The notes: generated by a model from the sequence alone, not told the origin. Shown: positions 33,918 through 42,694, counted from the first letter of the stretch. The stretch is 42,972 nucleotides of DNA from Candidatus Cryptobacteroides merdigallinarum (GCA_017694655.1 JADIMQ010000018.1:1-42972), one strand, 5' to 3'. Numbers and translations are program-made.

Positions 33918-34484
33918 TCAGTCGAATATTACTCCCGGATTCATTATGGACGGCGATTTCCATCTGATGCCGTACTTCGCCAAGACTTTTTCCTTTGTTG
34001 ACCAGTACACGAAGCAGAAACCCATTCGCTGTATCTCGTTCTTGAGAATTTCATCGCATTCTTTTTCCACACGATAAATCACCTCTTCCCATTTTAGGGA
34101 ACGCTCCACAGGGTCGAACTTAAGATGTCTCTTATACTTGACACAAAACTCTTCCATCGTTATTGCTGGGTTGATATAGTCATTCAGCATAGCGAGAGCC
34201 TGCAAATTTTCTTCATCGTCGGGGTTAAGCGAACGTATGTATTCCCGTACCTCGATACAGAATCTCGGAGTGGAGAGTTCATTCATCTGCTCCAGCATCT
34301 GCGACAGCAGTGACGCCTTATCGGCAGGCGTGTCAAATTCCCCTTCCAGTGTCTGTGGCAGTCTTTTCATAAGGACAAAAGCCTGTTTGCCCAGTTCGAT
34401 GTTTTTCCACACCCCTCCAAAGATATGATAGTTGTTTACCATCGCCTTGAATAACTTAGAAAGCTTGCTTATGTCTGACTTCAT
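33918..34484 (-). CDS. unknown 188-residue protein
   Basis: A soluble, mostly helical protein without signal peptide or recognisable family. It opens with MKSDISKLSKLFKAMVNNYH and contains DTPADKASLLSQMLEQMNEL. The C-terminus is richer in aromatics (MGFCFVYWSTKEKVLAKYGIRWKSPSIMNPGVIFD) and reads as a small beta-containing domain. Its ATG overlaps the stop of the upstream methyltransferase gene by four bases (ATGA), so its translation is probably coupled to the modification genes. The close association argues for a role in the same pathway. Confidence 0.75.
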   Translation of the reverse strand: MKSDISKLSKLFKAMVNNYHIFGGVWKNIELGKQAFVLMKRLPQTLEGEFDTPADKASLLSQMLEQMNELSTPRFCIEVREYIRSLNPDDEENLQALAMLNDYINPAITMEEFCVKYKRHLKFDPVERSLKWEEVIYRVEKECDEILKNEIQRMGFCFVYWSTKEKVLAKYGIRWKSPSIMNPGVIFD

Positions 34485-35050
34485 GGATAATCGCGTACTT
34501 TACAGATGAGCAACAATATATCATAAAACAAGTTATTTTTATTCAGCCTGGCAATTATTTCCTGCCGGCTAATCCGAAATCCGTTCTTGATAATAATATC
34601 CGACAACTGTTCAGGTGAAAATCCATCAAAAGGTACTACGTCATTTTGATGGAAAGGGGTGTCATGCAGAGAACCAATTTCACATATGACAAGTTCCCCG
34701 TCATCGGCCAAAAGGTCGCGGGCCTTTACCAGTTCGCTTTCTATGTCATTTATATGGTGTAAAGATAGGAAATAATAAATTAAATCATAATATCCTTCCA
34801 ACAATTTTATAGTGCAACAAGATATCTCTACATTATTGTCGTGATGCCACATGTTTCTTTGATATCTGATGACAGATTCTGAAATATCGACAAGTGTCAT
34901 TTTTTTGCACATGCTACGCATATAACGGGCAGCAATACCATATCCACATCCGACATCAAGTATATGGTGATAAAAAGGACAGTACGAATTTACTGCCTTA
35001 TAGAATAATTCTCCTATATCTTCATGATTTGTAGTGTATTGGTTAATCAT
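34481..35050 (-). CDS. class I SAM-dependent methyltransferase
   Basis: The 189-residue protein is a small Rossmann-fold methyltransferase. Motif I is ILDVGCGYGIAARYM (residues about 30-44), motif II is the acidic VDIS after the second strand, and the post-motif strand reads DLIYYFLSLHHINDI, where the LHH is common in small-molecule and peptide methyltransferases. A later LLADDGELVICEIGS matches motif III. It could methylate a peptide product of the neighbouring radical SAM enzymes, but the substrate cannot be deduced. It overlaps the next gene by four bases and lies 12 bases downstream of the M42 peptidase gene. Confidence 0.85.
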   Translation of the reverse strand: MINQYTTNHEDIGELFYKAVNSYCPFYHHILDVGCGYGIAARYMRSMCKKMTLVDISESVIRYQRNMWHHDNNVEISCCTIKLLEGYYDLIYYFLSLHHINDIESELVKARDLLADDGELVICEIGSLHDTPFHQNDVVPFDGFSPEQLSDIIIKNGFRISRQEIIARLNKNNLFYDILLLICKVRDYP

Positions 35051-35062
35051 GGCTTCAGTAGG

Positions 35063-36112
35063 TTAAAATGTGAAGACCGGGGGGCTGACCTGATATCTGC
35101 TATCCAGATGCAGAATAAACATCTTCAGCAAGTTAATACATGACAATACATCAGAAACAGAACACTGCTCATTGTGAGTATGCATATATTTGCAAGGTAT
35201 AGAAAGATCCATTACAGCAGTTTTCGGAGAAAATAGCTGAATTCTCGAACTATCTGTACCTCCAGTTATATTCCGCCCCACAGCTATCTGTACAGGGATG
35301 TTTTCTTGCTGTGCGATATTATACAGCATTTGCCGGAGAGTTGGATTACTGTCGGCATTACGATATAGCACACATCCTTCACCCATTACAGGATGGTTTT
35401 TCTTATTTATCTGGTATGCGTCGGTTACATCAATGTTAATACAAATCGTTGGAGTCATATTTTGCGAAAGGACAGCCATGCCCCTCAATCCAATCTCTTC
35501 CTGTGTCGTTGTCGCAATAGAAAGATTTATATTTTTCAACTTTCCTGCCAGTTCATGGAACACTTGCGATATAATAAATACGCCTATCCTGTCATCTATA
35601 CTTTTGGATATAATATTGTCATTTATAATACGGGCATTTGGACTGAAAGTAAATAAGTCCCCTATCTCCACAATTTGCTCGGCTTCACATTTGTTCTTAC
35701 AGAAAATGTCAATAAAACAGTCGTCAGCATCTGGTACAGAATTGTTGTCTTTGTCTTGAAATATAACAATCCCCATAACAGTTCCCTTAGTAGATGTCAT
35801 AATGACTTCCTGGCCAATCATATTTAAGGAGTTTATACCTCCTACTTTTCTGATTTTCAACAAGCCGTTATCACAAATCTCGGTTACCTGCATACCAATT
35901 TCATCAATATGAGCAGACAGCAGGATATGACATCCGTCATGACCATCCAATGTAGCAAACGTATTGCCTATGATGTCGCTATTTACATTTTCGCTATCCT
36001 GCAGCAGATATTTCCTGAAAAGTCCGGAGATTCTCTTCTCGTCTGAAGATGCTCCTGTTTCCTGTAACAGAGCTATAAGGAAATCCGAATCAATACTTTT
36101 TTTTTCTATCAT
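35063..36112 (-). CDS. M42-family metallopeptidase (FrvX/glutamyl-aminopeptidase-like)
   Basis: The 349-residue enzyme belongs to the di-zinc M42 aminopeptidases, which form large tetrahedral complexes and trim short peptides from the N-terminus. Metal ligands are visible: His68 and Asp70 in SAHIDEIG, Asp173 in SIDDRIG, Glu205/Glu206 in TQEEIGLRG (catalytic Glu then ligand), Asp228 in NIDVTDA, and His311 in the MHTHNE motif. The insertion domain (IGQEVIMTSTKGTVMGIV) is also present. No signal peptide is seen, so it acts in the cytoplasm. Inside this operon it may remove or digest a leader peptide. Its stop/start arrangement with the SDR gene is an ATGA overlap. Confidence 0.9.
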   Translation of the reverse strand: MIEKKSIDSDFLIALLQETGASSDEKRISGLFRKYLLQDSENVNSDIIGNTFATLDGHDGCHILLSAHIDEIGMQVTEICDNGLLKIRKVGGINSLNMIGQEVIMTSTKGTVMGIVIFQDKDNNSVPDADDCFIDIFCKNKCEAEQIVEIGDLFTFSPNARIINDNIISKSIDDRIGVFIISQVFHELAGKLKNINLSIATTTQEEIGLRGMAVLSQNMTPTICINIDVTDAYQINKKNHPVMGEGCVLYRNADSNPTLRQMLYNIAQQENIPVQIAVGRNITGGTDSSRIQLFSPKTAVMDLSIPCKYMHTHNEQCSVSDVLSCINLLKMFILHLDSRYQVSPPVFTF

Positions 36113-36834
36113 AATACACCTGCATCAATATTTATTTTTCCACCCGTGATGCTACAGCTCTCATTTGTAGTAAGGAAATCGATTGTACTGACCACAGAGC
36201 CGGTGTCAATCAGCTGGCCCAGGGCTGAGATTGACTCCAATTCCTTTGTCAACCTGTCGTTTACTGTAGAACGCATTCCGATGTTTAATAATCCTAAGAC
36301 TACCGTATTAGATCGTATTCCGAAACGGCCATATTCATAAGCCACATCTTGAGAAAAAGTCTCTATTGCCGCTTTGGTTGCCCCCATCATAGAAAGTCCG
36401 TAAAAAGAACGGTGTGCACATATTGATGAGATATGTACTATAGAACCCCTGGTTCTATATCTAAGGAAGTTATTTATCACCATTTTGGTGACAATGATAG
36501 GTGAAATGGTATTTATCTTTACCATTTCAGCCATTTCTTTTGGTTGGATCCGATGAATAAGTTCCTTGTAAAGAATAGCAGCATTGTTTATGAACACGTC
36601 TATTTTTCTATTTCTTAAAGACAGGACTTCTCCTAACCTTTCCTCCAGATTATCTAAATTACCTAAATCAAACTGATGCCATTCCAATGTTTCCGGATAT
36701 TTTTTTATCAATGTCTCCAATTCAACGCTCATGGTGCGGCTTACACCTATGACCCTGCATCCTTTGCATAAATAATGCTCAGTCAACTTCAGTCCCAGTC
36801 CTCGGGATATGCCAGTTATAAATACATTTGTCAT
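36109..36834 (-). CDS. SDR-fold protein lacking the catalytic tyrosine
   Basis: The 241-residue protein has the classical short-chain dehydrogenase layout. The cofactor loop TGISRGLG is at residues 7-14, NNAA at 83-86, Asn108 is present in KINTISP, and the Ser strand SIVHISSICA is at 131-140. The C-terminus has SITGGKINIDAGV. At the usual YxxxK site the sequence is MMGATKAAI, so Lys154 is kept but Met150 stands where the catalytic Tyr should be. Tyr145 is too far away to replace it directly. The protein may bind NAD(P) without acting as a normal dehydrogenase, or it may use another residue. It overlaps radical SAM enzyme 1 upstream and the M42 peptidase downstream by four bases each. Confidence 0.88.
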   Translation of the reverse strand: MTNVFITGISRGLGLKLTEHYLCKGCRVIGVSRTMSVELETLIKKYPETLEWHQFDLGNLDNLEERLGEVLSLRNRKIDVFINNAAILYKELIHRIQPKEMAEMVKINTISPIIVTKMVINNFLRYRTRGSIVHISSICAHRSFYGLSMMGATKAAIETFSQDVAYEYGRFGIRSNTVVLGLLNIGMRSTVNDRLTKELESISALGQLIDTGSVVSTIDFLTTNESCSITGGKINIDAGVL

Positions 36835-38156
36835 TGCTCGGTCTTTTTGTTTAGTGAGGTGAAATATTCTTTCATGTCAGAGAATCCCTCTGACTTGCAT
36901 TGCTTTTCCATTCTCAAGAATAAAGTTCTACGAGTTATTTCTTTCGTGAATCTGCACACTTCTTCGAGATGCTCCGCGTTGTAAAGATCATTCGGACACA
37001 TACATCCTCCTGCACAATGCCACTTTGCAAAGCAGGCTTCACATTTTGGGTAAGAATGTACATTTATCCCATTTATGCGTTTAAACTTCTCTTCATCGAT
37101 ACGAACGCCGTTTGCGTCAACGTTGCCATATACCCGTTGTGCATACATCTTTTCTTTTGGAGATGAGACGCAATAGCATATCGATAATTCACCTTGAGGG
37201 GTCAGAGCCAGCTTACTTGGACATCCTCTTTCCAAAAGAGAGTCAATGTTCTTGAATATCCGGCAAGTAATATTTTTATGGACGGCTTCAGCTTTTGTTC
37301 TCGTCCTGAAGAAATGATAAATATATTTATCATAGAATGCACCAAGCTTCCGGGGAGTCGTAAAGATTTCATTTGAGACAACCGGCTCAAACACCATGTT
37401 GTCTATAAGAGGAAAACGTTCGTTCATAAAATCAAACATTTCCTGCATACGCTCAACCGAATCGGGAGTGATTGTGGCATTTACAACTGGGATTAACCCT
37501 TTTTCACAAAGTTTGTCCAGCGTTTCACAGACTTGCCGGAAATGTTTGCGATACTTATTTTGTGCTTCCTCCAATATGTCGAAAGATATATTGGGCAGAA
37601 CACCATACTGACTCAATACGTCCATGATGGATTCATTCATGATGGAACCATTTGTTGTAATTGTCATGAATAGGCTGAAGCCGTAGCGTGATGCCAGAGA
37701 ATCGGCATATTCTATACCATGTTTTACCAGAGGCCAAGACAACAACGGCTCTCCGCCTCCGATAAAAGAGAGACTCAGGTGCCGCTGTTTAAGACGTTGC
37801 GGGTCTATAAAATACTCTAATGCTTTGTCAAGGATATCATTTTGAAGCGTGGTATTATTTCTCCCTTTTGCAGAATAGCAATATGAGCAGTTGAAATTGC
37901 AAGTATGGTTTGGCAATACGGACATTTTCTGCAAATCGCTTGCTTTCTCCACTTTACTCACCAGGTCATCAATATGCAGGTCTGAAACGAGCTCCGGCAT
38001 AATCTCATGCAGCTGTTCCAACCCTCTATTATCTGCTGCAAGCATTCTACCTTTTAATGGAGAATAAACAATGTAATACGCAGACTTCTCACAATATAAA
38101 TAATCACCTATCGGGATCAGAAAGATATCGTTCTTCTGTAAAATATCCATATTCAT
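36831..38156 (-). CDS. radical SAM/SPASM peptide-modifying enzyme 1
   Basis: The 441-residue protein has an N-terminal extension of about 75 residues, ending shortly after YIVYSPLKG, then the radical SAM core. The cluster-binding cysteines are Cys86, Cys90 and Cys93 in CNFNCSYCYSAKGR. The GGGEPLLSW motif contacts SAM, and MTITTNGS follows. A C-terminal SPASM region for two further iron-sulfur clusters is built from LTPQGELSICYC, YPKCEACFAKWHCAGGC and a final Cys in EEVCRF. SPASM enzymes generally modify ribosomal peptides by C-C, C-O, C-N or C-S bond formation. Its start overlaps the 176-residue unknown gene by four bases and its stop overlaps the SDR gene. The substrate is not visible in the window. 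Confidence 0.93.
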   Translation of the reverse strand: MNMDILQKNDIFLIPIGDYLYCEKSAYYIVYSPLKGRMLAADNRGLEQLHEIMPELVSDLHIDDLVSKVEKASDLQKMSVLPNHTCNFNCSYCYSAKGRNNTTLQNDILDKALEYFIDPQRLKQRHLSLSFIGGGEPLLSWPLVKHGIEYADSLASRYGFSLFMTITTNGSIMNESIMDVLSQYGVLPNISFDILEEAQNKYRKHFRQVCETLDKLCEKGLIPVVNATITPDSVERMQEMFDFMNERFPLIDNMVFEPVVSNEIFTTPRKLGAFYDKYIYHFFRTRTKAEAVHKNITCRIFKNIDSLLERGCPSKLALTPQGELSICYCVSSPKEKMYAQRVYGNVDANGVRIDEEKFKRINGINVHSYPKCEACFAKWHCAGGCMCPNDLYNAEHLEEVCRFTKEITRRTLFLRMEKQCKSEGFSDMKEYFTSLNKKTEQ

Positions 38157-38683
38157 TTGCGTGTAGATTTGAAGGTTAAGTACTCTTGTCTTATATCTTC
38201 GTTTGAAAGCGTACTGTTTTTACTGGTCAGAATGAATGCATTTTCTTCAAACATATCTACCGACCGTAAATTAAGCTGTTCGAGTAAAGGTCTAAAGAAA
38301 TAATTATAAAGCCTGAGTTTGCGTGATGCTCCTTCGGGGACCTCATTGTCTTCATAGCTTCCGCTGATTACCATACATCTTCTTTCGTCATTCCTGATAA
38401 AATGCTCCACAAATATTGCCAGACAAGTGACTGAAAGTTTTTTCATGTTGATGGAGAAACCTTCTCTACTGACAAACCGTTTGAAGCAGCGCTCATCATT
38501 TTCATACATCTTCGGGAAGATATCTGTAATATACAGAAAGTCGCCAAAACGATATGAGCGAAAAATGTACAACAGCGTATCGTCCCGATTGACACATGGT
38601 ACAACAAGTCTATAATCGATAGTCTCTTCAAAAGGGGGAGCGCCCTTACTTGTCTTGTCGAAGCTATATTCGTATATTTTCAT
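38153..38683 (-). CDS. unknown 176-residue protein between two radical SAM genes
   Basis: A soluble protein of unrecognised family. The N-terminal half looks like beta strands (MKIYEYSF, IDYRLVVPCV, TLLYIFRSYRFGDFLYITDIF). The C-terminal half contains a helix VTCLAIFVEHFIRND, a strand CMVISGSYEDN, and an Arg-rich helix RKLRLYNYFFRPLLEQLN. This strand/helix order vaguely recalls a GNAT-like fold, but I see no acetyl-CoA loop (Q/RxxGxG/A), so I make no functional call. Its stop overlaps radical SAM enzyme 1 by four bases. It lies 54 bases after radical SAM enzyme 2, the largest gap in the island, which holds no ORF of note. Confidence 0.78.
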   Translation of the reverse strand: MKIYEYSFDKTSKGAPPFEETIDYRLVVPCVNRDDTLLYIFRSYRFGDFLYITDIFPKMYENDERCFKRFVSREGFSINMKKLSVTCLAIFVEHFIRNDERRCMVISGSYEDNEVPEGASRKLRLYNYFFRPLLEQLNLRSVDMFEENAFILTSKNSTLSNEDIRQEYLTFKSTRK

Positions 38684-38737
38684 ATAATTATTTCCGCTTT
38701 GAATGTTATTGTTTTGAGCATTATAAACTACAACTTT

Positions 38738-40036
38738 CTACATCACATCTTCACCGGACGCTGCAGCCAATCGTCGCATCAAAATCTCTTTAATGAAACT
38801 TTTTGTCCATTCGCAGATTGTGGCAAGCTGCTCGTCATTGTAAATCGAATATTGCGCCAGGCATCCTCCGCCACAATGCCATTTGACAAAACAATGCTTA
38901 CATATCTTGCGAGCATTTATATCATGTGAAATCAATCTCCTGAAACGTTCATTATTTATGCAGACAATGCCGTTATCATCTACTTTTCCGTATACTGACT
39001 GAGAATATCCTTTTTCACGTACAGATGAGAACCGGTGACAAATAGTAATTGTCCCATCGGGAGTCAGGCACATTTCCCCGCCGCAATAGTGCTCTACAAG
39101 CATATCAACATATTTTGATGCAAGAACATATACATCTATATTCAGTCGCTTGCCAATCTCTTCCGCGTGAAAAAAGTTATTTGTAAAATCTATATAAAAC
39201 TGCTTCATTTCTTGGAGATTGGCAAATATCACAGCATCCTCTACTATCTGTAATTTATATTTGTGCACTTTAGGGAAAAGCCGGTGCAGCTCGTTTACCA
39301 TCTCGCTTATCAGGTGTACATTTGAAGGGGTGATAATTGACTTTATTGTAATATCCACACCTTTATCCATATATCTTTGCACAACGGAAACGACCTTGTC
39401 GTATTGACATCTCTGCTGATTTTGAATGTCTTTCAAAATTTCAAACGACACGCCCAACGAAACTTTATTTGCAATCATGCATTGAGCCAGCTCCTCATTG
39501 TATATAGAACCGTTCGTGGTAAGACCTATTCCCAAATTAAAGCCTTCTTCTTTTGCCTTTTGGCATGCATAATCAATTACACGGGCTGTTAATTGGGGCG
39601 TCAAGAAGGGTTCGCCTCCTCCTAAAATAGCCAGCCAAAGATCGGATAGGGATGTACGTTTCTTGCTTATAAAATAGTCTATCATAGCTTTGGCTGTCTC
39701 CATCGACAATGATTTATTTTCCCGTCCCTCTGCAGAATAGCAATAACAGCAATTAAAATTACATTGATGTGTCGGCAGTATAGTAAGCTTATGGATCTCT
39801 CCGGGAGAATGTTTGGAAATAATTGTCCGATGATTGCTCCTCTCATTTACAATATATGCAAGCAGCTCGGCAGCCTCACTGTCATCGACAGTACCAGACA
39901 GGTAATTCTCCAGTCGGCTTACTTCATCAGCAGACAGGGACATTACCATAGAACTCAATGGAGCATATACCAAATAACCGTTTTTTAGAGGTAAAGGATA
40001 AATTTCATTCTTATGTAAATATTGGAATTCAGTCAT
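38738..40036 (-). CDS. radical SAM/SPASM peptide-modifying enzyme 2
   Basis: The 432-residue paralogue has the same plan as its neighbours. An N-terminal extension carries YLVYAPLSSM. The radical SAM cysteines are Cys92, Cys96 and Cys99 in CNFNCCYCYSAEGRE, and the GGGEPFLTP and TTNGS motifs follow. The SPASM part has MCLTPDGTITICHRFSS and CKHCFVKWHCGGGCLAQYS, then a Cys in LATICEW. The auxiliary motif reads HCGGGC where the other copies have HCAGGC. It is diverged from the other copies along its whole length, so it should have its own substrate or site. Only seven bases separate it from enzyme 3. Confidence 0.93.
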   Translation of the reverse strand: MTEFQYLHKNEIYPLPLKNGYLVYAPLSSMVMSLSADEVSRLENYLSGTVDDSEAAELLAYIVNERSNHRTIISKHSPGEIHKLTILPTHQCNFNCCYCYSAEGRENKSLSMETAKAMIDYFISKKRTSLSDLWLAILGGGEPFLTPQLTARVIDYACQKAKEEGFNLGIGLTTNGSIYNEELAQCMIANKVSLGVSFEILKDIQNQQRCQYDKVVSVVQRYMDKGVDITIKSIITPSNVHLISEMVNELHRLFPKVHKYKLQIVEDAVIFANLQEMKQFYIDFTNNFFHAEEIGKRLNIDVYVLASKYVDMLVEHYCGGEMCLTPDGTITICHRFSSVREKGYSQSVYGKVDDNGIVCINNERFRRLISHDINARKICKHCFVKWHCGGGCLAQYSIYNDEQLATICEWTKSFIKEILMRRLAAASGEDVM

Positions 40037-40043
40037 ACAGCTA

Positions 40044-41390
40044 TCAATTTCTATTTTCTAACAATTCTTTGATACTTATACCTTCTTCTTCACTGAATAT
40101 AGTGTCAAGCCGTTTCAATAAGATTGATGAAATCATGCGGGAAGTGAACCTGCATACGGCCATCATCTTTTCCTCATCATAATTCATCCTATACATCATG
40201 CATCCACCGGCACAATGCCAACGGGCAATGCATGAATGACACCGTGGCAATAGGAAGTTATTGTTATCAATGAAAGTGTGGAATTTATCTGTGTCGAAAT
40301 ATAAATGCCCGTCAGCGACTTCACCGTAAACCACTTTGTGGAAAGCAGCTTCTTTGGGCGAAGAAACACTGTGGCATATTGAAATTTTTCCATTGGGTGT
40401 AAGGCATAACTTTCCTTGACAATACCGTGGAAACAGTTTTTCCATTTTACGTATTATATTGCAATCAAGGGTAATGCCATATCTGGCACACAGATCCTTT
40501 GCCGGAAAAAAATTATCGGCAAACTTCTTATAGAAAGCATCCAGGTGCGCGGCATCAGGGAATAAGGTATCACTCATTGCCGGGTCGAAATTTAGATGCC
40601 TGACACCAGAATATTGGGAATTTATGATTTCAGCCATTTCCGATATCCGATCCACATTAAGGTCTGTTATTACAGAACTTATACTGGGGATCAAGCCTTT
40701 CTTCAGCATAAGTTTTATATTTTCTGAAACCTTCTCGAAGTGGCCACGCTGGCTATTTTGCACTTCCGGTAGAATCTCAAAGGAAACTCCCACATTTACC
40801 TCCCAATCCTTCAGCAAGTCTATTATGTTGTCACACAACAGCGTACCATTGGTCATCAAATATATGTCAAGCTCAAAGCCCTGTTCGCCAGCCCTCTTTC
40901 TGCTATATTCAATAGCAAACAATATCTTTTCCCAAGACAAAAGAGGTTCGCCACCACCCGAAATAAAAATTGTCAGATGTCTGTCACTTATTCTTTCTCT
41001 GTCAATAAAATAATCAAGAGTAGCCTGTAACTTATCTTGGTCGATTTCTGTTTTGGAACGTCCTTTAGCCGAATAGCAATATGCACAAGAGAGATTACAA
41101 GTAAGATTTGGCAGAATGGACAGATGGGCATATTGAGATGGATCAGCTACGATACTTCTTTCATAATCTACCGTTTTCTCCTTTAGCTGTGACAACAGTT
41201 CTTTCATTTCATCATCATACTCATTACTCTCAATAGAACGTTCCATCCGTTCTACCGTCTCAGCATCTGCTAAAAAAAAAGAACTGGCCAGGGGGGCATA
41301 GATTAGAAAGACTTCGCCTGCTTCTATATCATAATGTCCTGACAAATCAGCCAATTGTATATTATATTTGTTTAGATTCGGCACTTTCAT
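40044..41390 (-). CDS. radical SAM/SPASM peptide-modifying enzyme 3
   Basis: The 448-residue paralogue has an N-terminal extension with VFLIYAPLASSF, and core cysteines Cys98, Cys102 and Cys105 in CNLSCAYCYSAKGR. The glycine motif is FISGGGEPLLSWEK, and YLMTNGTLL follows. The SPASM region has LCLTPNGKISICHSVSS, LPRCHSCIARWHCAGGCMMY and a last Cys in MMAVCRF. The start at 41390 overlaps the end of enzyme 4 by 29 bases; no later Met precedes the conserved extension, so I kept it. As in the others, no signal peptide or membrane segment is seen, so the chemistry would be cytoplasmic and oxygen-sensitive. Confidence 0.93.
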   Translation of the reverse strand: MKVPNLNKYNIQLADLSGHYDIEAGEVFLIYAPLASSFFLADAETVERMERSIESNEYDDEMKELLSQLKEKTVDYERSIVADPSQYAHLSILPNLTCNLSCAYCYSAKGRSKTEIDQDKLQATLDYFIDRERISDRHLTIFISGGGEPLLSWEKILFAIEYSRKRAGEQGFELDIYLMTNGTLLCDNIIDLLKDWEVNVGVSFEILPEVQNSQRGHFEKVSENIKLMLKKGLIPSISSVITDLNVDRISEMAEIINSQYSGVRHLNFDPAMSDTLFPDAAHLDAFYKKFADNFFPAKDLCARYGITLDCNIIRKMEKLFPRYCQGKLCLTPNGKISICHSVSSPKEAAFHKVVYGEVADGHLYFDTDKFHTFIDNNNFLLPRCHSCIARWHCAGGCMMYRMNYDEEKMMAVCRFTSRMISSILLKRLDTIFSEEEGISIKELLENRN

Positions 41391-42693
41391 ATTCCAAAAT
41401 ATTTTGTTCTGTCACTTTGTTGACCAGTGCTATGAGTGAGAACTTCTGTTGAAACCTGCACATTACATCCAGCATTTCTTTAGAGTAAGATTTCTTGTGG
41501 TACAAACATCCTCCGGCACAATGCCATTTGAGAAAACAACTATGACACTTGTCTTGCCTGTTGTCACTGCCTTTCACTAATTGCTGAAACTTTTCCTCGT
41601 CAAATTCTATCTTATTGTCAGTTATTTCCCCATATATAAAATCGGTATAGAAAGGTTCTTTGGGAGATGATACAAAAAAGCACATACTTAAAGTTCCATG
41701 TGGAGTCAGGTCAAACCCACCGGCGCAAGCCCGCATTTTTATTTGCTCCAGATTGTGATACTTTATGCTGCTGACAGTTATTCCGAGACCTTCTCCAATT
41801 TTTTGGGCACGGAAAAAATGTTGTGTATACTCATCATAAAAAGCCTGCAAACCATCTGCTGTGTCATATAATTTGGCATCTACAACATAATCAAAGCTCA
41901 AGCGTTTCAATTTCGGAAATCTTCGATGTACTTCCATGACCATTTCCTCCTGCCTGCTCACGTTCAGGGGGGTGATGACTGAATTTATGGTTGGATATAT
42001 ATCATGTTCCAGCAACAGGTCAAGAGTCTTGCACACCTTGTCGTAATGCTTTCGCTGAGCATTCTGTATATCTTCAAGAATGTCAAAAGATATATTTGTT
42101 TTTATATGATATTTCTTGATGTAACCAATCATGTCATCATTCATAACTGATCCATTTGAGGCAAACGAATAGTGCATAATGAAGTCTTGTGAACTTGCCA
42201 GTGCATTAGCGTACTGTAATACAAATTTCACTTTCTCCCAAGACAGTAACGGCTCACCTCCTCCTCCAAAAGAGATATATAAATGCTGCCTTTTTATCCG
42301 TTTCCGATCAATGAAGAAATCCAATACAGTACGAAGGGTTTGTATATCCACCTCATCGTGTCCATGGCCTTTTGCCGCATAGCAATAGCTGCAAGAGAAA
42401 TTGCATATATCGTTTGGCAAAATAGTCAGGGCGAATACATTGTGTGGACTGTCTACGTAATTGGCTTCAGGTACTGTCTGGTTGTCAATGAGTCCCTTCT
42501 GTAATTCTTCCTGAGAAAACCGTCCGCTCGTTTCTATTTCTTTTTTCAGAGATTGAAATTCCGTTTCATCCACAAGGATCATACTATGTGCAAGAGGTGA
42601 ATATATCACCCACGAAGCAAGCGAAAAAGACAGATAATCTGCTATCTTTATAGGGAAAAGATTCAGGGCATAAAAAAATTCGAAAGTCTCCAT
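41362..42693 (-). CDS. radical SAM/SPASM peptide-modifying enzyme 4
   Basis: The 443-residue paralogue has an N-terminal extension with SWVIYSPLAHSM, and core cysteines at about 97, 101 and 104 in CNFSCSYCYAAKGHG. SFGGGGEPLLSWEKV and FASNGSVM follow. The SPASM region contains FDLTPHGTLSMCFFVSS, KCHSCFLKWHCAGGCLYHK and a Cys in LDVMCRF. Its second half begins MRACAGG, giving the first SPASM Cys. ATG 42693 (METFEFFYAL) begins one base after the stop of enzyme 5 and aligns with the N-termini of the other copies; an ATG at 42708 would add five residues. It overlaps enzyme 3 by 29 bases, which suggests translational coupling. Confidence 0.92.
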   Translation of the reverse strand: METFEFFYALNLFPIKIADYLSFSLASWVIYSPLAHSMILVDETEFQSLKKEIETSGRFSQEELQKGLIDNQTVPEANYVDSPHNVFALTILPNDICNFSCSYCYAAKGHGHDEVDIQTLRTVLDFFIDRKRIKRQHLYISFGGGGEPLLSWEKVKFVLQYANALASSQDFIMHYSFASNGSVMNDDMIGYIKKYHIKTNISFDILEDIQNAQRKHYDKVCKTLDLLLEHDIYPTINSVITPLNVSRQEEMVMEVHRRFPKLKRLSFDYVVDAKLYDTADGLQAFYDEYTQHFFRAQKIGEGLGITVSSIKYHNLEQIKMRACAGGFDLTPHGTLSMCFFVSSPKEPFYTDFIYGEITDNKIEFDEEKFQQLVKGSDNRQDKCHSCFLKWHCAGGCLYHKKSYSKEMLDVMCRFQQKFSLIALVNKVTEQNILEYESAESKQI

Positions 42694-42694
42694 C

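Noticed and set aside
38684..38737. Precursor peptide gene in the 54-base gap between radical SAM genes 2 and 1
   Set aside because: The gap is too short for a leader plus core, and it is AT-rich with no start codon and Shine-Dalgarno pair.
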